The notes under the pieces: model-generated | Databases searched by the model: none | What the model saw: the letters and a program-made list of their open reading frames with translations, nothing else | What the model was told of the DNA's origin: nothing | Program-made: the position numbers and the translations under genes | Source of the DNA: Gongronella butleri | Taxonomy: Eukaryota > Mucoromycota > Mucoromycetes > Mucorales > Cunninghamellaceae | Direction: 5' to 3' | DNA length: 64,000 bases | Assembly (NCBI GenBank): GCA_025201375.1 | Contig: JAIWZP010000062.1 | Coordinates: 1 to 64,000, forward strand | Shown: in pieces, positions 1-14,551 of the stretch | How positions within the stretch are numbered: the stretch's first letter is position 1 | Layout of the letters: each line of letters opens with the position of its first letter

Positions 1-1103
1 ATTCGCATTGCTGAAAATCGGCTTTTTTTTGGGATTTCACTACAACCCTCTCATTGACCTCTACCCGCTTTTGTTGAACTCACACGCCCCCCGAAATATC
101 AAAGTCGTCGTGGCTTTGCCACCCCCCTGATCCAAGCATTACTGTATTTTATCCCGAAACACGAAAAACGCGTACTAAGATTTCTCAAGACTGAGTGATC
201 CGATTTGCGAAAAAAAAAACACTTGGAATAATCGACGCTTTGACTCGAGTATCCACTGGTACAGTATAAATTTGGAGCCAGATGGTCAAGCTCATCGGGA
301 GGAACGCGTAAAATATTATTTGGCGCTGTTTTTCACTAGCAAACACGAATTTCGAGATTTTTCGAGACTGAGTGATCCGATTCGCGAAAAAACGTAACAA
401 CAATGAAGATCGTTTGGAAGGGTGTCCGACTTTTTCTCGAAAAAAGTTAACTTGCTACAATCTCCATGAAATTTAACAAACACATTCAATTGTAGCTTAA
501 TATTGCAAAAACGAATTTTGAGCTTGCACGGCCTTCTGGCCCACGAACAATTGGCACTCAAAGTATCAGTGGTCACGTGACACAGACACGCTAAGCGGCT
601 AAAGTGCGCAAAATGCAGATTTTGTCAATTCAGGAGTAGAGGTTTTATTTTTACTAGCGTAGCTTCACTACAAAAGACCATCTAGTGCTGATTTGATCTG
701 TATGCCATGTTGGATCTGACATTGTAGCGACAGCACATGAAGAACGTGGCAAAAAAAAAAAAAAATGAAATACGCGTCTTTTTATGAAATGTTGGTTCGC
801 GACAAGATGATCGAATCAACTGCCAACCGTACCTCAGGTTCTAGTTGCACCGGTCCATCCAAAATGCAATTAACCGCTCCACCTGCATGGATGGTGGAAA
901 AGCACGCGTTTTACTGATCGTTGTGCTGCGAAATCATAAGATCCTGAGACTTTGGCTGCAAGGACAGCCGTGGAGTTGGGGCTGGCGCCTTTTATGGTGA
1001 ATTGAGCATTTCTCTTTTTGCAGCACCGAGTGCACTTTTTTTTTTTTTTTTTTTTTTTTTTCGTTTTCGCCCTTTTTTCACTTTTCTTTGACTTTCGTAA
1101 CAA
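1..1103. other. Intergenic stretch with a dispersed repeat; no gene seen
   Basis: I see no convincing coding sequence here. The part from about 160 to 420 belongs to a dispersed repeat also present near 59.34-59.58 kb, described separately. A T run of about 25 nt at 1037-1061 lies about 45 nt before the start codon of the NDUFAF2-like gene and is probably in its promoter or 5' leader. Confidence 0.6.
160..420. repeat. Dispersed repeat (related copy at 59.34-59.58 kb)
   Basis: The words gactgagtgatccgattcgc and tatccactggtacagta recur, slightly changed, around 59,340-59,580 in the same order and orientation. Within this copy the gactgagtgatccga core occurs twice, near 190 and 367. No open reading frame of note is shared. 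The boundaries are by eye. Confidence 0.6.
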
Positions 1104-1273
1104 ATGTCGGCGCGAATTAGTTTATTTCAGCAGCTCAAGCACACATACAAGGTGAATCGGTATCCATGGAAGAAGCATGTCCTTGTGGGGACTGATCTCG
1201 ATGGCAATGAATATTGGGAAATGCCGAATCCCTTGGGTAATTTGAAAATGTTGCTATGGTTTCAACGATTTTC

Positions 1274-1311
<38 letters not shown>

Positions 1312-1789
1312 ATAGGCGGGCGAGACAAGCGTTGGGTGCAAATGAAGGATCACGACGACTATGCTGTATTTCACCAGAATTTGCTACCAGGTAGATTGCA
1401 TTGTGGCAATGAAGCAAAGTTTCATAGTCTGACCTTTCGTTTTCACGCAATTTGCTTGTTTGCAGTGCAATGGCAGGCTTGGCTGAGGCATACACGGCCC
1501 GTCGCGCCGACAATTCCAGAGCTTGTTCGCGAAGCGCAGCGACGCGCCTTGATTCAGCAACGTGCGAAGCAATTGGACCAAGAATGGGAGAACCGCAAGG
1601 TGCAGCAGCTGCCCGATGACGCTGCGGTAGCCCAAAAGCCGGCTCAAGCCGAAGGTACTGCAAAAACAAAAGTAACAGGTTGCACCAGCTCACCATTGCC
1701 CTCTTTTAGATACCACAGCACCATCTGGCCAAGGAGACACGTTCGTTCCTGGTGAATGGACGCCTTCACAGGCCCCACGACGACGCTAG
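1104..1789 (+). CDS. NDUFAF2/mimitin-like complex I assembly factor (B17.2L family)
   Basis: Four exons (1104-1236, 1316-1390, 1466-1654, 1710-1789) join in frame to about 158 residues. The N-terminal half has the family pattern: HVLVGTDLDGNEYWE, then GGRDKRWV, then PVQWQAWLRHTR, as in NDUFA12/NDUFAF2 proteins. These are small mitochondrial matrix proteins of complex I; NDUFAF2 is an assembly factor and NDUFA12 its paralogous subunit. The charged C-terminal extension (KQLDQEWENRK) and the lack of the full NDUFA12 tail favour NDUFAF2, but NDUFA12 cannot be excluded. The first intron carries a T run of about 31 nt before its AG. The chosen ATG opens the conserved N-terminus. Confidence 0.85.
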
Positions 1790-1995
1790 CGCACTCATAG
1801 ACATCTGCAAGGAGCCAATTAAACTTTTTTTCATAGCATCATCAACCAGAAAGCCACTGCTACGCAGAGATTGGCACATTACACGCATTTATCAGAGACG
1901 GAAAAGGGAAATGGCAAGAAACAAATGGTATGTGGCAGGTTGAGAATGAAAAGGGGGCGGCCCATGTATGTCGCGACGCGAGCGCCGTGGTTATT

Positions 1996-2187
1996 TTATT
2001 GGGCAAGCTGCTGCTTCAATTGGTCCCTTTCCCGTCTTGTCTGTTCCAATTCGTTCTTGAGTTCTTCCACCTCTTTCTCAAGCTTGTCGACCTCGCTGTC
2101 GCTGGAAATGGACATCCCAACGACCACAGCTTCCAGCACTTTGACAATGCGCCAAAGACGTAGGATGATCAAGAGACTATGCATTGG

Positions 2188-2226
<39 letters not shown>

Positions 2227-2804
2227 TTTTGGTCAGTCATGGACGTGTCAATCAATTTGCAATCATTTCTTACCCAGCGACCTCACGCTCTCTTCCACGC
2301 AACACAATTTCAAGCACAAAGGTCGATACCACGACTATGATCAGGGCGTAAAAAAAAATATGAGTCTTGCCCATTTTCAGTCCTTTTTTGTCTCTTTTCT
2401 GTTGACTTGCCAACAACATCAAAGATGTGAAGCTTCCAATGCTCAGTGCCAGGCAAGTAGAAGCGCGGACCAAACGCGACGAGAGCCAAAAAGCATTCAA
2501 TGACGAAAAGACACGTGATTGTGAGGGACACTGTCTCGGCAATCTCAAAAGCGGCCAGCCACACCTCTGACGGTTGGGTGAACACCAGGAGATCATTAGG
2601 CGACTCGCACTCGTGGAAAAACGTGTAGAGAATTTGCAGGCAAACGCACGCCGTGTCCAGCATAGTCAGCCCCAAGATCACCCAGTGCATCCGGTTGCTT
2701 TCAAGCGTTTCACCGAGCGACTCGCGCCATGCCGCCCTTGTATGTGCCTGCTGCTGCTCAGTCTCGGGCTGGTTTGTCATGGGTAGCGCTCCGTACGTTG
2801 ACAT
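1996..2804 (-). CDS. Voltage-gated proton channel, Hv1/HVCN1 family
   Basis: Three exons (2411-2804, 2274-2334, 1996-2176) give about 211 residues: a four-helix voltage-sensor domain with no pore domain, then a C-terminal coiled coil. S1 carries the selectivity aspartate (LGLTMLDTACVC). S2 holds acidic residues (FVIECFLA). S3 reads HIFDVVVVVSTFVLEIVL. S4 has the Hv1 signature RLWRIVK, so the third gating charge is Lys rather than Arg. The coiled coil (EVDKLEKEVEELKNELEQ) is expected to dimerise the channel. Hv1 proteins conduct H+ across the plasma or internal membranes when depolarised. Intron 1 only restores S3 if it is GC-AG. The start at MSTYGAL is preferred because sequence farther upstream is low-complexity leader. 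Confidence 0.93.
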
Positions 2805-4039
2805 GGCGAAAAAAAAGCGCCAAGAAAAAAAAATAAATAAAACAAGGAAGAAAGGGACACAGATTGACAAGGATGGAGAAAAGGGGAAATGCAAGTGCCT
2901 GAATTAAGCCCAGACCGTGATCGTCGGCACCCAAACCTTATTTGGCAATGCTAATTGGCGCTCTGTACCTTTTTTTTCTTTTTTTACGCTTGCATGATAT
3001 GGGTTGCTGCTTCTCTCTCAGTTCAATAAAAATAAACAATAATCTTAAACGAGCATGGAAATGAACGCAGTGATGGGCGAAGTTAAATCCTCAATGCTGA
3101 ATGGCCATTGTATCATAAATAAGCGACAGGATATGATGATATTAGAGCAACCATTTTGTATGGCATACGTATATTGTTAGCCGCGTTCAAAACAAGCACG
3201 AAACACCTATCGCGCGCGCATTGGCACTGCCATGGCATATGTATCACAATCTATCAACAACTCACACAGTCCATTGAATAAAAAGAGGGTCGAAGCCATT
3301 GATGAACTCGTCTCAGAAAATATTGGGGATGGTGTTCATAATGTCATTTCGTCTCCACAGGCCATTGCATACGTGTTGGTACGCGTCGCGTCGCATTGCG
3401 CGTCAGGTACCCCTTTTTCGGTCTATTTTAAAACCCGCTTGCTATAGCCATTTCGTAATTTTAGAATTGTTTTTTTTTTTACTTTTAAATCATTGTTCCT
3501 GCAAAATTTCATGTCATTCGAGCCATTATTGATCAATACAGCAGAGATTAAAGTGATTAAATTGATGCGTCGCAAGGCAGAGAAATAGCCAGGGGGGAAC
3601 TTTTTTTTGGTAGGTCACTGTACTGTACTGTAGCTCGCAAAGGCTGTCATTGCAGGATGCAAAAAAGAGCTATCATACAAAATAGAAAATGAGGCAAAAA
3701 TTCCAATTCACAGCATTGACTGAAGGCTCAATGTGCATTGTCCATTTCGTCTTGTTCTCGGTTCAATCTGACTCTTTTCGATTTATCCCGGGGCGCTCAG
3801 CCTTTGCATGCAGGATGACGGTGGCATGTGCAACGGCATTAAACGGGCACGAGTGGGAGTGGAGAATTTCTGAGTGAACGGAATCAAAAAAAAAAAAAAA
3901 ACACGAAACAAGGTGCCCTGCAGCGCAAACGTCCAAGCAGGTTTACGTGAATCTCGTCACGCCCTGCCATCATCGGTTTTGGCGCGTCCATAGATTGAAA
4001 CGAGAATCTTTGGTACAATTTATTCACAAAAAGATTAAA
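2805..4039. other. Intergenic stretch upstream of Hv1; nothing recognised
   Basis: This is the AT-rich gap between the Hv1 start and the SRP54 stop, both on the minus strand. It contains short open frames with no family resemblance, no codon bias like that of the neighbours, and no tRNA-like cloverleaf that I could see. Confidence 0.5.
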
Positions 4040-6299
<2,260 letters not shown>

Positions 6300-6870
6300 A
6301 GTTGTATGATAAAAAAAAAATGAGAAGGCAAGAGTTGAGGGGAAAGGAGGTGGGGGGGGGAATAAGGGAAAATGCAAATTTGAGTTCCAGAGGCATCCAC
6401 GCCCGCCCAGATCCGCTCCCAATTGATCCAATCAGCGCTCTTTTACAAAGTGTCTGTTGCCACGCCGGCCTGTTGCCGGACTTTTTTGTCCATCTGCAAT
6501 GCGCTGGCCAAGGGCAAATGATGGCGCGCGAGCCAAAATCATGGCATTGCAAGCGATGCGCTGCGTGCACTCCCTCTTTTCACTTTTTTTTTTTTTTAAA
6601 AAAAGGCAAGGAGAAATGCGTTTGTGATGCATCTAGGCAATGACAGGTGGCCAATGGCCGGTCAACGATACATCTTTCAGGCGCATAGTGGCTGGGCGAA
6701 TGGTCATCGCTTTTTTCTTGTTTGCAGGGCAGGCGGCGTCTGAATTGGGGGTTTGTGTGACTTTTACAAGCAAGGGGATCTCCTTATTTTTCTTTTTCCT
6801 GTCTCTCTCATTTTATTTCTTTCTTTTTCTTTCTTTCCACCCCACCCCTCTCTTTTGTTTTTAACCGACG
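6300..6870. other. Divergent promoter region of SRP54 and adenylate kinase
   Basis: This gap of about 570 bp separates two head-to-head housekeeping genes and must hold both promoters. I see pyrimidine-rich blocks just upstream of the adenylate kinase start (6780-6865) but no clear TATA element or other recognisable site. Confidence 0.5.
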
Positions 6871-7995
<1,125 letters not shown>

Positions 7996-9932
7996 ATGTA
8001 CATATCGTTCCTTTTTTTTAAAGAAAAAAAAAAAAAGCAAATTGGGCTTGAGCAAATGGCATCGTGGCGCACAGAGGGGTCCAATTCTTGAGCGCCACGC
8101 GTTTCTCTCGTTCCAATTTGTCTTTGTAGAATTGTAAATGACATTTGACCATGCAGATGACGGGTGTAGGTGTTTATGGAGGAAAGGACAGAGAACAACA
8201 GGACCCCAAATGCGATAACACGACAATCATGCTCCAATTTGCGATATTTCTCGACGATGGCTAATTGTATTGCCATTTTATGGCGAGGTGCTGCGACAAA
8301 CAGCTGCCAACGGACTTTTTGTAGCGGCACTGCAACCAAAAGTGCCAAAAAAAAAACACCGTTTTGATATTATTGTAGTGATTCAATTCCCGTTCAATTT
8401 GGATCAGGATAAAGAACGGCTGCCAAGGAACGTCCACAGCAAGTTTGAAGGAGATCGACTTTAGCAGCTTCTGACCCTAGCGTCAAAAGCGCTAAGATGC
8501 ACCAATTGGTGATCATCTGCCGCTACAGTGATTCAATCTCTGTCTAATTTGAACCAGGATAACCAACAGTCGCCAAGAACCTTTGCGGCAAGTTTGACAG
8601 AGATCGAATAGAGGATCATTGTGACATTACATTAATCACTTTCAAAAACCGTCAATTCTATATTTATTGGCGCCGTTATGATCCAATTCATGACCAGTTT
8701 GAATCAGTTGCACCATTGTAACATGAAATAAACTGCGATAAGCTTGAGATCCTAAGCATGCTCGGTGGATGTGGCTCAGTGACAAACTGTGATTGAGAAA
8801 CAATCTGTCAAGAGGGCACTCAAAATCCAACACGTCGAAGTCAATTTCAAATACAGTAAAACTGCTGCATCCTTGCTTCTTCCATCAAATGGTCACAATT
8901 TTGGGGTCATTTGGATAAGTTGATAAGGAATGAAACGTAAGCAACGAGATAAATCGCGTCATGGTGGTGTATTCTGCGAGCACCTTGGCTACTTAAGCGG
9001 ATGAAATGTCTCAATTGACGAGCAAAGACGAGGCAACAGCGATACTTGGGTTCACGGATGATTCTGTTGCGATTTCGGCGAGATTTGACGTAAAAAGTGC
9101 ATTTGACGTTCATTTGCACGCAAGTCCAAGCGTATACGAGCTGTTTGTCGAGAAAACGTGACATCATTGAATGCTCGCCTCTATCTTTCGTTTGATCCTA
9201 CACGTGGGCCTTCAGCTTGCTTGGTATCATAGGCGAGGGAGAATCAAAAGCAAAATTGGCCAAAAATCGCAGACTGACCCCTGGCCAAAATTTAAAAATC
9301 ACAAAAGGTCGATAGATTAACACGAAACTTGGAAGGTAGCAGGACCGGATGGATGTGATCAATTTTTATTATGGCGGCACGCGGGAATCTTAGCAGGTGG
9401 GGGAGAAAATGAGCTCAAAATGCGCGTGACATCGCGTTTTGAATCCAGCTTGGGTTGATGAAGACGCGTCCAAACATGCCTGAAATTCGCAACGTTCGTG
9501 GACGTTGACCAGACACGTCGGATACGCCCGGTAATCACAAGAAAAATGCATGTTTAGCGAGATGAATGACGCGCCGAAAAGTGCCCAACTTCGGCTATTT
9601 TAAACGCGTCGATACACACCCTTCACGCCTTTTTAGCGTTCGATCAAGATATATGTACGAAATGCACGACGATGCTCTCTTGAGTCCAATTCTTCGACAG
9701 AACCCTCTTTTCCACCCTGCCAACCTCTAAACATTAACATGGAAATGTACAAAATTGGTTGAAAATGTGGCTGCAGCGCTTGCAGCTCGTGTTTTAAATT
9801 ACATTTGTTGATGCAGGCGAGAATAAATAAGAATACAGATGATAGGGATGCCCGATTGACAACGGGGAAAAGAGGGGATGGGGGATGGGGGGGCGCGGAA
9901 ATACAGTTACAATACAAAAAAAAAAAAAGAAA
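7996..9932. other. Intergenic region between convergent genes, with a paired repeat
   Basis: No gene is recognised. It lies between the 3' ends of adenylate kinase and the ArAE_2-type transporter. Two diverged copies of a block of about 85 bp occur at 8377-8461 and 8524-8608. The remainder (8.6-9.9 kb) holds only short non-conserved open frames. Confidence 0.5.
8377..8608. repeat. Two diverged direct copies of a ~85 bp block
   Basis: Copy 1 (8377-8461) and copy 2 (8524-8608) share, in order, tagtgattcaat / cagtgattcaat, aatttggatcaggataa / aatttgaaccaggataac, the word gccaag, and gcaagtttgaaggagatcga / gcaagtttgacagagatcga. They are in the same orientation, about 147 bp apart start to start. 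Confidence 0.7.
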
Positions 9933-12900
9933 TTAGGCCTGAGGGAATGCTTGGATGGCGTCAATTCGGCGTGCTTGAGCGGCAAACTTGGCGTCGCCCA
10001 CGACGTACTTGACAAGAGTGGACAGATGCTCGAGCTCGCTGATGATTTCCTCCGTGCAGCAGGCGACGGCAAACCACGTGAGATTTCGGAAATTTACAAG
10101 ACGCTCTTTGCTGCTGTTGACCTGTTGGTTCCTGAGGAGATTCGTGCGCGCTGCGCGAGCCGATGGCAAGAAAATGGGCATTGGTGACTTGCTGCGCAGC
10201 GCAGACGACAAGGTGAAAAAATGGAGCAAAATCGATGCAATCTGGGGTAAAAAAAAAAGAAACAGCAGATTAGAGAGGGGGCGTCCAATTGTCTCTTTTT
10301 TTTTTTTTTTTTTGTTCCACCCATTTACCATATCACGGCGATACTTGTAATATTCATGGTGGCACACGAGTTTTTTGACGGGCGGCGACATTTTAAATAG
10401 GGCAACGCGCATACTTGCGAGTCGATCGAGGATGTCCTGCATGGTGTCGATCATGGCCTTGTAAAAGGCCTTTGGGAAGGGGCCGCGCAAACGAGGTTCA
10501 TTGTCGGTCAATTCGAGCAAGGTGAGGACGGATTCGATGGATTTTTGGATGTTGCTCTCCATTTTGAGGCTCAGGGTGATGTCTTCGTCCGAGGGTGGCG
10601 TCGTAGGCAAATGATACAAAAAGGTGCCCATCAGGAACGTGTAGTAATCGGCCAGCTGGTCAAGCACGCTTGGAATCGTCTTGCGTACACCGTGGCGCGC
10701 CACAAACGGCCAAACGAGCCTTTTTTTATACAAAATAAAAAAAAAAGAGTCAATTCGGCGCATCCCATGCCTCTCTTTTTCATCGCACTTACGAATTGAG
10801 AAGCAGTGCAACGACAATACCAACAATCATGGTCGTGACACGTTTCCTTCAGTGAAAAAGAAAAAAATTGAAAATGAAAAAAATGAGCCAATTTGTTTTG
10901 TCAATGACGCGTTTTCATTACCAGACGGTAGCGGCGACGGTCTCGCCAGGCACTGGGTACGCGTATTGGCTGAGAGCAACCACCATATAAGCAATGAGAG
11001 TGACGACACCGACCTTTGTATAGGTGCTTGCCAAATGGATGTAAAAAAAGGGCACGGCCAAGATCACGGCAAATGCGGCAAGCACGTACGGCGAGCCTCC
11101 TGCGGCCTCCAGCGCGCCCCAACCCATAAATGCGCCAATTAATGTGCCCACGACACGCCATCCGCTTGCTGCCAGCGTGCCACCACTAATAGAACGCGAG
11201 AAAAAAAAAACAAGGAAAAACACAAATAAGCAAGCGTTGCTCAGGCTGTTTTTTTTGAGGGGGGGGAAGGGTTTGCACGGCGTTACCTGGTGGGATTGAG
11301 GACGGCAATGACGGTCATGGCGCTCCATTGGCCCTTGACAGAGGTGTACCAATAGGCAGATGAAGGGAAAAACGCGGGCATGCACAGAACAAGGACCGCG
11401 ACGGCCATTTTCAAACTAAAGCGGAAGTCGTAGGACTTTGTCCACTGCAATGATCGCCACAGGCCGTAGCGGAAGCGCAGCGAAAGTGGCGCCTTTGGCT
11501 TTTTGTCTTGAGCGCGCTTTTCCACGTCCGTGCTAGGGCCAAGGCCGGGCGATGTCGGTGTCGTTGTCGCCGTCGTGGGCATACGCGCTAAATCACACGT
11601 CATGTTGGTCGGCCATGGCTCCAATTGCGACTGCAAGCTCGAAATGGGCGAAAGTAGCGGCATCGCCGCAGCGTTGCTCTTGGATCGCTCGCGACGCAGC
11701 GTTGCCGTCGTCTGCAACTTGCTCAGCCGATACTCTTCCTCGGCATCCGGTGTCTGGTATTCGTCAGGCATGTGCGTCTTGAGATTGACTAGAGAAAAAA
11801 ATAAAAGAAAATCAGCCAAAAATGGGGAAAAATGAAGAAAAAAAAAAACGCGACACGCTTTATCTTTCCATTTTTTTGTGTTTTGTCATGTCACTCATTT
11901 CTCGTTTGTCGTCTCTCAGTTTCTTCCACTTTTTTTTTTTCCTCTTTCTCTCTCTCGCTCTCATTCAAAGTAATTTACCAAAGGATCTTCCGCCCTTGTC
12001 GCGCACAGCCTGGTGATTGCTCCATTGGGCCCATTTTCGCCACCATTTCTGTGTCATGCGCGGCATATACAGATGTTTTCGTCGTTTTCCATTGACCATG
12101 CGCTTTGCAGCGTGTTCGCGCAGGGTGTCGAGCTCGGAAGCGAGGATCTCGAGTTCGTTGGCGACCTCGCGCAGGGTGAACATGAAGAAAAAGACGAGAA
12201 ACAGCTCTTCGCGCAGGCCGAGATCGATGACGCCGCCGTTTTTGGCCTGCTCCTCCTTGAAGCGATACAATTTATCCATGCATTTGCGCTCCGAGATGTC
12301 GAATTGGCGGATAGCTGCGCTCATGGTGTCGACGCAATGGCATTCGTGTTGTTCTGGATGGCAAATGGGATGGTCCGGGGTGGTTTTTTCCTCGTCATTG
12401 TCGTTGTCATCCGCTTTCTTGTTGGTGGCATCGACTTTTTTCTTGAGCTTGAGGACGTGGCGGAGGTATGTGACCCATGTGGACCGGATGGACGAGTCGT
12501 CTTCATCGTCAATGTCGAGTTCGGCCGAGATGCTCTTGTTGGCACAATTGAGTGATGTGCGGCAGTGCAAGGCGAGCTCCATGAGCGGGTCACGCAGACT
12601 CTCGAGGTAGATCATCAGCAGGTGCCTGTCGCTGTAATTCACCTTTTTCGTTGTTGGTCTTGGTGGCGGGCAGGACGATGGCCTCGACATGGTCAATTTC
12701 GGCAAAAACATGGATTTCAGCGATGACACGGATTTTTGGTTTTCCTCCGTGTAGTCGTGGTCCGAATCGATGGATCCGCGACGCGATGTGGCACGTGACG
12801 TGGGACGCGACGCGTTGCGCGACCCTGGTTGGCTGTTGGTACGGCTTCCACCGTCATTGGAATGGTTGCCATGTATCGTTACGTCATTCGTCGCTCTCAG

Positions 12901-14551
12901 AGCCGCACGAAGAAGGTCGGCGTCAAGGGCAGAAAGATGGTGCTTCATGGGCGGCCGCTGTTGTTGCTGACAAGGCTTTTTCTTCTTCAATTCATCGTCC
13001 GTCTCGTCTTTTTCGTCACTGGATGGCCCATTGGTGTCACTTTTGTCGTCGTCGCCATCACTGAGCTCGTCGTCACTGAGCTCGTGCTCCAATGCCTCCA
13101 ATGCGCTGGCAAACAGCTCGCGCTCGCTCTTCAGACACCCACCGAGAATGCCAAGGTGCTTTGTGAGTCGATCCAGCGTCTTGCGGATGTCCCCGACTTC
13201 CTGCGGACGGATGTATGCATAGGACAGCTCGTACTTGGCCTCACGATACGCAGATTTCACCTTTGTCATGCCAAATCGCATCTTGCCCGCCGCTTCATCC
13301 ACTTTTTCCTCGGAAAGCGCGTCAGACTCGGGATCCAGGAAGAATTGCTCCGTCATGCTCTGCAGCATCGTCTGGCTCGCCTTGATCGTTTCTTGTAGCG
13401 CGCGTCCTGTGCCAAAAAATTGCAATTGAGTGATCTTTTTTCTCTTTTTTTCCCATTTCCCACCCCCCTTTTCCCTTTTTTTTTTTAGTTTTACCCAGGC
13501 CGTCGACGGCCGACTCGGGCCAGGCGACAATGTTGATAACCAGTGACAGACCGGCACCAATGGAAAGCGGAATGGCAAAATTGAGCGGCAATTTCCAATT
13601 CATTTGCGTCTCAAACACGCCGCGTGTCATGGAAAAGATTTGCACAATCATGAATTGCAGCGAGAAAAAAAAGAATTTCGGCAGCACCTGGCGCAGCAGC
13701 TGGGCGCAAAAGATACCAACGACCAAAAACACGCCATTGATCACCTTGCTCGCCGCATCATTGTAATACGTGGCGAGATGCCCGCTATTGTATGCCACTG
13801 TTGCAGCCAATGCAGCCAATGCCCACACCACGGCGCAAATCAAGCCGAGAATCGTTGTCACCGTCGCGTCCACTTGTGCGCCCATGCTAAGATGCAAAAA
13901 AAAAAAAGGAAAATCAGTCTTTTGCTCGAAAATAACCATTTTTGCGCCGCCTCCCCCCTCATTTTTCATTCAATTCCCCCCCCCACTTTTTCTTCCAGCT
14001 TACCTTCGTCCTGGATGGTTGAACAACGTGCCAGTGGTGACGAGAAAGACAGAGGAGCCCAGGGCCTGCGAGACAGGATGGATAAGGCTGAAGAGCGTCG
14101 AAATAAAATAGGCAAGCGTGCATTTGAGGACGCGGCGCACAATACGGCTTGGAAACTTGCTGTGCAAATAGTCAATGGCGCGTGTCTTGCGTGATGCTGG
14201 TTTTTTGATGCTGCTTTTGTTGCTTGTGCGGTCGTTGTCATCCTCAAATGTGATATGTCGGGATGGTGGAGGCGACTTGTCATCATTTTGCGTCTCTTTT
14301 TGCAACAATTGTTGCTGTCGATAAAGAAGCGAGTGTAAGAATGGCCTTGGACGCTCATTGGAATCACTGTCCACCGAAAAGGGTGCCTTGCCAGGTGTAT
14401 GGCTCGTGAATGTCGCTGAAGACGTCAAGTTGAAGAACCTGTCAAGAAAAAGGTGTGAGAACAACGCCATGGAGTCAGTGACCCCTTTGTCTTCCTTTGT
14501 CTCTTACCCGTGCCTATCTTCCAAAGGCGACTTGTCCCCCATGTTGGACAT
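9933..14551 (-). CDS. ArAE_2/FUSC-type multi-pass membrane transporter (Bre4-like)
   Basis: Nine exons encode a protein of about 1,150 residues with two hydrophobic halves around long charged segments. The N-terminal block runs from RRVLKCTLAYFISTLFSLIH through GAQVDATVTTILGLICAVVW to PLNFAIPLSIGAGLSLVIN. A cytosolic region of about 450 residues rich in Ser and Asp follows (ELSDDELSDGDDDKSD). The second block has FRFSLKMAVAVLVLCMPAFF, WSAMTVIAVLNPTSGGTLAA, GWRVVGTLIGAFMGWGALEA and further helices, then a soluble tail. This matches the fungal 'putative ER transporter 6TM' plus DUF2421 architecture, related to bacterial aromatic-acid exporters. The substrate is unknown. The start (MSNMGDKSP) is preceded directly by an in-frame stop. 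Confidence 0.82.

Noticed and set aside
3232..3447. 71-codon plus-strand frame in the Hv1/SRP54 gap
   Set aside because: It has no relatives, no promoter signals, no codon bias and no credible intron to extend it.
11965..13578. A separate acidic Ser-rich protein (537-codon frame) within the transporter gene
   Set aside because: Splicing its two ends in phase connects it to the transmembrane halves on both sides, as expected for the ArAE_2/DUF2421 layout. One gene is the better model.
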